Assembly: GCA_937889015.1 (NCBI GenBank)
Contig: CALARR010000227.1
Span: 1-64,000, forward strand
DNA: 64,000 nucleotides
Origin: an uncultured Planctomycetales bacterium
Lineage (GTDB): Bacteria > Planctomycetota > Planctomycetia > Pirellulales > Thermoguttaceae
Direction of reading: 5' to 3'
Shown: piece by piece, positions 25,257 through 32,806 of the stretch
Layout of the letters: the number at the start of each line of letters is the position of its first letter
Numbering within the stretch: position 1 is the stretch's first letter
The notes under the pieces: generated by a model
The model's input: the letters and a program-made list of their open reading frames with translations, nothing else
Databases searched by the model: none
Told to the model about the DNA's origin: nothing
Translations under genes and position numbers: made by a program

Positions 25257-26549
25257 ATGGAAGTCCCCTTCTTTCGTCCGTCGATCGGTGAGGCTGAGAT
25301 TGAAGAGGTCGTGGCGTGCCTGCGTTCCGGATGGTTGACCACCGGGCCGCGCACCAAGCGATTTGAGGCGGAATTCTCGGCCTTCGTGGGGGCAAAGCAC
25401 GCCGTGGCCGTGAATTCCTGCACGGCCGCGCTGCACCTGGCCGTCGAGGCCCTAAGGCTCGGGCCGGGGCAAGCGGTGCTCGTGCCCACCATGACTTTCG
25501 CCGCGACGGCGGAGATCGTGCGCTACCAGGGGGCCGTGCCGATCCTGGTCGACTGTGATCCGGTCACGCTCAACATGGATCTGGACGACGCACAGCGCAA
25601 GCTCCGGCAACTGCGCGAAGGGGACTTGCCGGTCCCGGCGGATCTGGAGCCGGTCGGCATCATTCCGGTACACGTGGGCGGTTTGATGCTGGATATGGAT
25701 CAGGTGGCCGAATTTGCCGAGCGGAATGGGCTATGGGTGGTGGAAGACGCCGCCCATGCCTTGCCGGCCGCTTTTCGGAAAGGCTGTGTACGCTTTTCAG
25801 GGCCGTCGGAGCCGGTTACCGCGGGGCTGTTTTCGGGCCGGCTTCAGGACCGGCAAGACACCTGGCGATCCTGCGGGCAACGCACGGCAACGGTGACTTG
25901 CTTCTCCTTCTACGCCAACAAGACCATGACCACCGGCGAAGGGGGCATGGCCGTCACCGACAACGAACGACTGGCGGAACATATGCGTCAGATGTCGCTG
26001 CACGGGCTGTCGCACGATGCGTGGCGGCGCTATATGGGCGGGGCCGCGTGGGACTATCGCATTGTGGCCCCGGGCTATAAGTACAACCTGACTGATGTGG
26101 CCGCCGCCTTGGGGATTCACCAACTGGCGCGCGCGGAGGCGATGCGCCAAGAGCGGGAAGAATTGGCTCATGAGTACCGGCACGCCCTGGCCGATGTGAC
26201 GTCGATCGAGCTTCCTCCTGACCCGAGCGACCGCCTGCACGCCTGGCATCTGTTCCCCATCCGGTTGCGCCTGGACCAGCTTGCGGCGGATCGGAACGAA
26301 TGGATCGACGCGCTGCGCGCACGAGGCGTAGGCTGTTCGGTGCACTGGCGGCCGCTGCATCTGCATCCCTATTACGAAGAGACCTATGGATGGGGCGAGG
26401 AGCAGTTGCCGTGCGCATCGGCGGTCTGGCCCCGACTGGTCTCCCTGCCGCTGTTTCCCGGAATGCGCGCCGATGAACACCAGCACGTGGTGCAAACGGT
26501 GCGCGATCTGTGCCGCGCCTGCGAGCGGCGATACCGGGCGGCCGCCTGA
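25257..26549 (+). CDS. DegT/DnrJ/EryC1 family PLP-dependent sugar aminotransferase
   Basis: This 430-residue enzyme would aminate a keto sugar nucleotide. It starts MEVPFFRPSIGEAEI, has VNSCTAALHLAVEAL, the PLP ring aspartate block VVEDAAHA (161-168) and the Schiff-base lysine in SFYANKTMTTGEGG (Lys222), then LSHDAWRRY and YKYNLTDVAAALG. It is longer than the usual 370-400 residues because roughly 30 extra residues (about 176-208) lie between the Asp block and the catalytic lysine. It is 71 bases after the priming transferase gene and is the last clear gene of the exopolysaccharide operon. Confidence 0.9.
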   Translation: MEVPFFRPSIGEAEIEEVVACLRSGWLTTGPRTKRFEAEFSAFVGAKHAVAVNSCTAALHLAVEALRLGPGQAVLVPTMTFAATAEIVRYQGAVPILVDCDPVTLNMDLDDAQRKLRQLREGDLPVPADLEPVGIIPVHVGGLMLDMDQVAEFAERNGLWVVEDAAHALPAAFRKGCVRFSGPSEPVTAGLFSGRLQDRQDTWRSCGQRTATVTCFSFYANKTMTTGEGGMAVTDNERLAEHMRQMSLHGLSHDAWRRYMGGAAWDYRIVAPGYKYNLTDVAAALGIHQLARAEAMRQEREELAHEYRHALADVTSIELPPDPSDRLHAWHLFPIRLRLDQLAADRNEWIDALRARGVGCSVHWRPLHLHPYYEETYGWGEEQLPCASAVWPRLVSLPLFPGMRADEHQHVVQTVRDLCRACERRYRAAA

Positions 26550-26810
26550 ACGTCTCTCTGGCTGAGAGTTGTTCCGGGCGATTCTTGCACGGCCCCGGGC
26601 CAGGACTGGCCAACGCACGGGCGAGCGCCGGGCTTCTGTTGCCGATCCCCGATGCGCGGTCTTCGTGCGACCGCAGCAACTCCTGGGCGGAACGGCTTGA
26701 AAGCGCGGGCCGCTGCGGCTATTCTGCCGCAGGAGCCGTTTCTTTTCCGGTCTCTGGATGCGTGGTCAGGATCGGGGACCGAATATCGCGCTAGCTTGGG
26801 GGGGCGGACC

Positions 26811-28817
26811 ATGTTCATCGGTGCACGCGGGGGAGTATTGTGGCTGGCGACCTGGATGGCCTGGATCGCGACGGCGAGGGCCGATGTGTTGCTGGTGGAC
26901 CAAGGGCAGCCGCAAGCGGTCATCGTCGTTGCCGACCAACCGTCACCGGCAGCCAAGCGAGCGGCGAAGCTGTTTGCCGACACCCTGAGCCAGATCTCCG
27001 GCGGGCCATTGCCGGTTGTGGCAGAGAAGAGCCTGGGGCCGGTGAGCGTGCGCGAGGGAACGATCGTTGCGGCGGGCCGCGAAGCGAAGGGTTTTGTCCT
27101 CATCGGCGAGAGCGGCCTGCTGCGTCAACTGGGGCTGTCGACTGACGGTTTCAAGCCGGGCGAAGTGCAGATCGCCACGCGCGGCAACGCCCTGGCCCTG
27201 TTTGGCGCAGATCAGAAGACGCCCGGCGATCCGGACGGCTCGATCTATGCCACCACGATCTTCCTGGAACAGCAGCTTGGCTGCCGTTGGTTGTGGCCGG
27301 GGCCGGAGGGGAAGGTTCTTCCCAAGCGGGCTACGGTCCGGATAGGGGAGGTGCAGTATCGCTATGCACCGCGAATCCTGCAGCGCAAGATCCGGCCCGG
27401 CGGTTATAGCGACCGCGTGCAGGCGGGGTTGGACAAGCTGGGCATCACCAAGGAGCAATACGACGAGGCGCAGCGCAAGGTCCAGACCGGGAAGGCCGAA
27501 GTAGGCTGGATGGACTGGCAGTGCCTGGGCGGCTCGCTGGAGCTGCACGCCGGCCACGCCTTTGGCGACTACTGGACGCGGTTCGGCAAGGTGCATCCTG
27601 AGTGGTTTGCGATGCAGCCCAACGGCTCGCGCGACCAGAGCCTGTCGGCTTCGCGTCCGCGCCTGTGCAAAACGAACGCCGAACTGCTGGATCAGATTGC
27701 GAAGGACAAGATCGAGGCCTTGAATGCCCAGCGGGGACCGGTGAAGAGCGTTTCCATCTGCCCCAACGATGGCGGCCGAACGACCTTCTGCATGTGCCCG
27801 GAATGCAAGAAGCTCGATCCGCCCGAGGGACGCAAATTGGAGTTCCTCTACGACGACGCCAGCGGCGGCCGTCCGGAACGGAAATATTTCGACTACGTTT
27901 CGCTGACGGACCGGATGCTGGTGTTTTACAATGCGATTGCCGAACGCGTGACGAAGGTCCATCCCGATGCGCTGCTGTGCGCCGACGCCTACAGCAAGTA
28001 CTCGGCTCCGCCATTGCACGGCAAGCTGCATCCCAACGTGGTGATTCGCTTTGTGCCGTCGTCGTGGACCAGCGAGAGCAAGCGGGGCGAGTCGCGCGCG
28101 GACTGGGACGCCTGGTCCAAGGCGGCGGCGAAGATCTTCTACCGGCCCAACGGGCTGCTGGCCACGCGGCGCATGGGCGTGCTGTGTCTGTTCCCGCATC
28201 GGCTGGCCGAGGATCTGCGGCACCTGGTGAGCACCGGGTTGGTGGCCACGGACTTCGATTCGTGTACGCACAGTTGGGCGGCAGACGGATTGAACTTCTA
28301 CGTCGCGGCCCGGCTGTTGTGGAATCCAGACCTGGACGTGGACGGACTGATTGGCGACTATTGCCGGACAGGGTTTGGGCCGGCGGCAGGGCCGGTGGAG
28401 CAGTACCTGCGAAGGATCGAAGCCTTGACAGACGAGATGGCCCAGAAAGAATGGGAGTTGATCGAGCCCTATACACCGGCTGTGGTGGCTGAGTTGCGGC
28501 GATTGCTGGAGGAGGCGCAGCGGTTGGCCGGGGCGGATGCCGAGGTTCAGGCCCGACTGGAGCTGTTGCGGACAGGGCTGGAGTTTACGGACGTGCAGGC
28601 CCAGGCCCATGCCCTGTGCAAGGCCGATCCGCGTCCGGACAGGGCGGCGGTCGTGGAGCTGCTGGAGCGTCGCAAGCGGTTGATGCAGAAAATCGTGTTG
28701 ACCCGTCCACAGGCGATCAACGTGGCCATAGTCGCCTGGGGTGAGGGTCGACCCTGGAACGACTTGGGCTGGAGTTGGGAGCGGTCGGCCAAGGGATTTT
28801 CGACGGACAAGAACTAG
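26811..28817 (+). CDS. Secreted DUF4838 domain protein
   Basis: This 668-residue protein has an N-terminal signal peptide (hydrophobic WLATWMAWIATARA). The N-terminal domain (VVADQPSPAAKRAAKLFAD to GSIYATTIFLEQQLGCRWL) resembles the alpha-glucuronidase N-terminal fold. The DUF4838 core contains ICPNDGGRTTFCMCPECKKL and CLFPHRLAEDL-type blocks. DUF4838 proteins sit beside carbohydrate-active enzymes and are believed to act on polysaccharides, but no reaction is established. The ATG at 26811 begins the signal peptide. The 261 bases before it hold no gene. It is followed by the small gene at 28859. Confidence 0.8.
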   Translation: MFIGARGGVLWLATWMAWIATARADVLLVDQGQPQAVIVVADQPSPAAKRAAKLFADTLSQISGGPLPVVAEKSLGPVSVREGTIVAAGREAKGFVLIGESGLLRQLGLSTDGFKPGEVQIATRGNALALFGADQKTPGDPDGSIYATTIFLEQQLGCRWLWPGPEGKVLPKRATVRIGEVQYRYAPRILQRKIRPGGYSDRVQAGLDKLGITKEQYDEAQRKVQTGKAEVGWMDWQCLGGSLELHAGHAFGDYWTRFGKVHPEWFAMQPNGSRDQSLSASRPRLCKTNAELLDQIAKDKIEALNAQRGPVKSVSICPNDGGRTTFCMCPECKKLDPPEGRKLEFLYDDASGGRPERKYFDYVSLTDRMLVFYNAIAERVTKVHPDALLCADAYSKYSAPPLHGKLHPNVVIRFVPSSWTSESKRGESRADWDAWSKAAAKIFYRPNGLLATRRMGVLCLFPHRLAEDLRHLVSTGLVATDFDSCTHSWAADGLNFYVAARLLWNPDLDVDGLIGDYCRTGFGPAAGPVEQYLRRIEALTDEMAQKEWELIEPYTPAVVAELRRLLEEAQRLAGADAEVQARLELLRTGLEFTDVQAQAHALCKADPRPDRAAVVELLERRKRLMQKIVLTRPQAINVAIVAWGEGRPWNDLGWSWERSAKGFSTDKN

Positions 28818-28858
28818 CGGAGTCTTTGTTGGCTTCCATCACATCACAGAAGGACTGC

Positions 28859-29128
28859 ATGATGCACGCGAATCACTTGATCTACGGTGTCCACGTGACC
28901 GATCGGATGACCAAGGCCGGCGCAGTGCAGGCCGTGCTCACCGAATACGGCTGCTACATCAAGACGCGGATCGGCCTGCACCACGTGGACGACAACCTGT
29001 GCTCGCCACGGGGGTTGATCTTACTGGAGATGTACGGCGAGCGAGCCAAGTGCGAAGAGATGGGCCAGCGATTGACGGCCATCGAAGGGGTGGAAGTGCA
29101 GCGGATGTTCTTCGACCACCCGGCGTAA
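28859..29128 (+). CDS. TM1266-like small ferredoxin-fold protein
   Basis: This 89-residue protein resembles the TM1266/iron-only hydrogenase system regulator group, an ACT/NikR-C-like fold: YGVHVTDRMTKAGAVQAVL, then LTEYGCYIKTRIGLHHVDD, GLILLEMYGE and LTAIEGVEVQRMFFDH. Two ATG codons lie in tandem (28859 and 28862) with AAGGA upstream; either may be used. Typical members accompany hydrogenase maturation genes, but none are seen here. It follows the DUF4838 gene by 41 bases and converges on the symporter gene. Its function is unknown. Confidence 0.65.
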   Translation: MMHANHLIYGVHVTDRMTKAGAVQAVLTEYGCYIKTRIGLHHVDDNLCSPRGLILLEMYGERAKCEEMGQRLTAIEGVEVQRMFFDHPA

Positions 29129-29164
29129 GGAGAGTCGCGCACGCGTGACGAACCTCATCCTGCG

Positions 29165-31567
29165 TCAAAAGCGCAACGATCCGGCGCGGCGGCCCCAGGG
29201 CAGCAGGCTGGCCACAGCGCTGACGGCGATCTGTACCAGGAAGCAGGCTGGCATGGCCCACAGGAAGCTGATCCCCTTGGTGCCGGTCAGTTCCTCCCAG
29301 TAGCTGATACCCACGACGACGGTCACGCCGAAGGCGGCGCCGATCAGGGTGCCGGGGCCGGTGGCCCAGGGGACGAACATGGCCATGAAGAACAGGCCGA
29401 AGAGGGGGGTGGCCAGGGCGTTGACCACCTTGTAGGCGATTTCCAGCAGATTGCCCTGGACCTCACCTACGTAGGAGCTGAGGAAGACCACGATCGCGCC
29501 GATGACCACGGAGAGGTATTTTTCCATCCGGGCGCCAGTGGGGTCGTCGGCCGCTGACTTGCGAAAGCCGAAACGATCGATGAAGTCGGCGGTAACCACG
29601 GCGCAGGACGAGTTGATGCCGGCCGAGAGACTGGACATGGCCGCGGCCAGCAACCCGGCCACGACGAGGCCGCTGAATCCGGGTGGCAGGCCGACGACAA
29701 TGAACCGGGTGAAGAGTTGATCGGCGTTATCGAAGATTGTCTGGCCGTCGGCCATTTGCTGCGGGGCGTGGCGGAAGTAGGCCAAGAGGGCCAGGCCCAG
29801 GGCGGCGAGCAGAAAGAGCACCAAGGTGTTGGCGATGAGGGCCATGTTGAGCACGCCCCGTGCGGCCGGCGCATCACGCGTGGCCAGGTAGCGCTGGATG
29901 GCCATCTGGTCTGATCCGGCAGTGGAGATGTACCAGGTGAAGGTGGCCACGATTGCGCCCAGGAAGGTGATCCGCACGTTGGGATCGTAGAAGGTGGGCT
30001 CGGTCCAATGTGCGGCCCACTCGTGTGGCCACCAGGCGCCGACTCCGCCCAAGTAGACGCTCACAGCAATGATGCTCACGACTGCGCCGGCAAAGAGAAT
30101 CAAGGCCTGGAGCACGTCGGTGATGACCACGGCCTTGAGTCCGCCCATGGCCGTATAGACCAGCGTGACGATTCCCAGCAGGCAGCATACGTGGGGCGTC
30201 CAGGAATGATCCAGGCCGATCAGCGGCAGAAGCACCGACCCCACCGTGGCGTAGATGATCACGGCCATCCACAGCAGGCGGACCATCAAGAATAGCGCCG
30301 AGCCCAGCATGCGAACCGCCAATCCCAGGCGGACTTCGAGGATTTCGTAGGCGCTGGTGATCCTCAAACTCATGATGTAGGGGATCATGAAGTAGCCGGC
30401 CACGAGGGCCACCAGGGGATAGGCCAGGACGATGGCCGCGATCATGGGGCCGTACTTGATCATCTCGCCGGGCCAGCCGAGATAGGAAATCGTGCTGAAC
30501 AACGTGGCAAACAAGGACAGGCCGACCGTCAGCGGCTTCATCTTTCGCCCGCCCAGCAGGTAGTCCTCCTTGGTCTTATTCTTGCGCCAGTAGTACCAGC
30601 CGATGGCCAACATGCCGATGGCATAAGCGACGATCACAGTCCAGTCCAGCAGGCCCAAGTAATGCGGGTCGCGGCGGTCGATACGGAGCAGGACCCAGGC
30701 GGCTGCGGCGCGCACGTCCGGATCGGACTCGGCCAACAGGCTTTGCAGCAGCGGCAGGTCGTCGGGTTGGGCGATGCGGCCCAAGGCGTCCAGGGCCCGG
30801 AGCCGCTGGGCCAGCTCTCCGGAACGCGCGTATTGAATCAGCGGCTGTCTCCAGGTGGTTTGCTGGTCCGAGGGGGTGTGAACGGCGGCGGCCGCGACCA
30901 AGGTGGCGCGGACGGGGGAATCGGCCGACTCGGCCTCGATGGCCGCCAGCAACGCGGCGCGCGCCGGCGCGCTGATCGCACGCAGTTTCAGGAAGACATA
31001 GGCGGCCGCGCCGCGAGTCTTGGCATCGGACGAACGGAGCAGGTCGGCCAGGGCTTGCTCGGCCCCCGGCTCGCCTGAATGGACCAGCACCCAGCGCGCG
31101 TAGACGGCCATCGATCCGCTCGGTGCGGCGGCCTCTTTTTGCACCAGGGCCAATTCCTCACCGGGCTGGGCCCGATAGCCCAGCTTGGCCAACGATTCCA
31201 CGGCGTGCAGCCGGTCGCTGGCGGCAGGATCGAGAAACACGGCCCGGATCTTGGCGACCCACTGGGCTGACTGGCGCTGTTCGATGTTGGCCTTGGCCAG
31301 GACGCGCCAAATGCCAATGCGGTATTGGGGCTCGTTGCCGTATTGCGCCAGCTCGGCCTGGAAGACCTGATTGACACGATCCGGGTAGTCCAGCCCCAGG
31401 AGGAATTCGGCGGCATGCACCTTGATCCAACGCGGCTCACGATCCAGCACTTGGCGCAGCACCTCCAGGCATCGCTCGCGGTTCGGAGCAGGCGCGGGCT
31501 CGGCCGCTGCTGCGCACAAGCAAGTTCCGACTGCGAACAGCGAAAGCAGCGCGGAGAAGAATCGCAT
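29165..31567 (-). CDS. HEAT-repeat domain fused to sodium:solute symporter
   Basis: This is an 800-residue protein. Residues 1-22 look like a signal peptide. About 30-300 form helical HEAT-like repeats (EPRWIKVHAAEFLLGL, RLHAVESLAKLGY, KTRGAAAYVFLKL, RLRALDALGRI, DPDVRAAAAWVLLRI) that would lie outside the cytoplasm. From about 309 follows a complete SSS transporter: YAIGMLAIGWYYW, EDYLLGGRKMKPLTVG, SYLGWPGEMIKYG, and about thirteen helices. SSS members import sugars, sialic acid or other solutes with sodium. The ATG at 31567 has AGGAG seven bases ahead. It is the last gene of a minus-strand set led by a sialidase, which makes sialic acid or another released sugar a reasonable cargo guess. 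Confidence 0.88.
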   Translation of the reverse strand: MRFFSALLSLFAVGTCLCAAAAEPAPAPNRERCLEVLRQVLDREPRWIKVHAAEFLLGLDYPDRVNQVFQAELAQYGNEPQYRIGIWRVLAKANIEQRQSAQWVAKIRAVFLDPAASDRLHAVESLAKLGYRAQPGEELALVQKEAAAPSGSMAVYARWVLVHSGEPGAEQALADLLRSSDAKTRGAAAYVFLKLRAISAPARAALLAAIEAESADSPVRATLVAAAAVHTPSDQQTTWRQPLIQYARSGELAQRLRALDALGRIAQPDDLPLLQSLLAESDPDVRAAAAWVLLRIDRRDPHYLGLLDWTVIVAYAIGMLAIGWYYWRKNKTKEDYLLGGRKMKPLTVGLSLFATLFSTISYLGWPGEMIKYGPMIAAIVLAYPLVALVAGYFMIPYIMSLRITSAYEILEVRLGLAVRMLGSALFLMVRLLWMAVIIYATVGSVLLPLIGLDHSWTPHVCCLLGIVTLVYTAMGGLKAVVITDVLQALILFAGAVVSIIAVSVYLGGVGAWWPHEWAAHWTEPTFYDPNVRITFLGAIVATFTWYISTAGSDQMAIQRYLATRDAPAARGVLNMALIANTLVLFLLAALGLALLAYFRHAPQQMADGQTIFDNADQLFTRFIVVGLPPGFSGLVVAGLLAAAMSSLSAGINSSCAVVTADFIDRFGFRKSAADDPTGARMEKYLSVVIGAIVVFLSSYVGEVQGNLLEIAYKVVNALATPLFGLFFMAMFVPWATGPGTLIGAAFGVTVVVGISYWEELTGTKGISFLWAMPACFLVQIAVSAVASLLPWGRRAGSLRF

Positions 31568-31641
31568 GACCGGCTCCTGGAGATTACGGTGCGCCCGGAG
31601 AGTCGTTTCGTCGACGCAGTCATTCTGACCGCCGGGAGGCC

Positions 31642-32763
31642 CTAGAGGAAGGGGGGCACGTCGATGCTGGGGATGTGGAACCAGCCGGTGAGGCGGCCGA
31701 ACAGGCAGGCCAGGCCGTACGTGAGCATCGAGCAGCGAGGCAGTCCGCCCCAAACCCAGGCCCAGGGCATGACCAGCCAGATCAGGAACATCCAGGATAG
31801 GAGCCGATTGTCGAGCGTGGCGAGCCAAGGGCCGTGCAACAGCCAACAAATGGCGATCAGCGGAAAGGTGACGATCGCCAGGACGCGCGTCTGGTCGTCG
31901 GAGACGGGCAGGAGGACCAGCAGCAGGGCGAACAGGACTGCCAGGAAGGGCCAGGCCTCGCGACCTCGTTCGGCGTACTTGATTGCGGCCAGCCAGCCCA
32001 CGCCCAGCACCGACCAGAGGCAGAAGTGGATGTGCAGGAAGAAATGCCGCAGGACGCTGGCCAGATGATCCGAGAGCCAGTCCAGGCGACCGGAACTGAG
32101 TTGTACTTGCCAGCAGGCAAAGAGGCCTGCCAGCAGCAGCTTGCCGGCCACGACTCCGATCAACAGCAGCAGGGCCCAGGCGGGGCGGTAGTCGCAGGCC
32201 GTGCGCGAACGCCGCGACAGGACCAACATGGCCAGCGCGCCGCCGGCGGCGAAGAAGGCTTGCTCGAAGTGCTCCATACCCAGGGCCATACCCAGGGCCA
32301 AGGGGGCCCAACGGCTGCGTGGAAAGGCGACCGCCGCGGCCATGAGGAACAGGGTGATCGAGTCGGTTCCGACCCAGTAGTAGGCCGTGCCGGAGACGGG
32401 CAGGATCAAGAACAGGATCCACGACACGCGCGCTTCGCGCTCGGGCAGGCGTCGGAAGATCGTCCAGGCCACCAGGGCCGTGAAAGCGAACGAGAAGAGC
32501 AGGTGAAAGCAAAACAGGGGCCACAGTCCGTGGATTCCCAGCACCCAGGCCAGGAACGGGCCCAGCCAGTTCCAGAAGAGATGGCTGCAGCCGTACTCCA
32601 AGGTGTTTTCGAAGGGATTCTCGGCCACTTCACGCAACTGGATCAGATTCGGCAGGTACCAGATGCCGGACTTGAAAACGGTGAGCAGAAAGCCGATGCT
32701 CAGCAGCCGGCGAACGGAAGACCGGAAGAGAAATCCTTCCAAGTGGTCCACAACCTGCAACAT
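31642..32763 (-). CDS. Polytopic membrane protein of unknown function
   Basis: This 373-residue protein has about ten hydrophobic helices, with short loops such as WYLPNLIQLREVAENPFENT and YWVGTDSITLFL near the N-terminal third. The layout recalls GT-C or mannosyltransferase-like membrane enzymes, but I see no diagnostic motif and do not assign a function. ATG 32763 is used because GGAGG lies eight bases before it. It is 43 bases after the sialidase gene and 74 before the HEAT-symporter gene on the same strand, so the three are probably co-transcribed. Confidence 0.7.
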   Translation of the reverse strand: MLQVVDHLEGFLFRSSVRRLLSIGFLLTVFKSGIWYLPNLIQLREVAENPFENTLEYGCSHLFWNWLGPFLAWVLGIHGLWPLFCFHLLFSFAFTALVAWTIFRRLPEREARVSWILFLILPVSGTAYYWVGTDSITLFLMAAAVAFPRSRWAPLALGMALGMEHFEQAFFAAGGALAMLVLSRRSRTACDYRPAWALLLLIGVVAGKLLLAGLFACWQVQLSSGRLDWLSDHLASVLRHFFLHIHFCLWSVLGVGWLAAIKYAERGREAWPFLAVLFALLLVLLPVSDDQTRVLAIVTFPLIAICWLLHGPWLATLDNRLLSWMFLIWLVMPWAWVWGGLPRCSMLTYGLACLFGRLTGWFHIPSIDVPPFL

Positions 32764-32806
32764 CCGTGCATCCTCCAGGCATTGGCAGCGGAAGCGAAGA
32801 CAGGCT

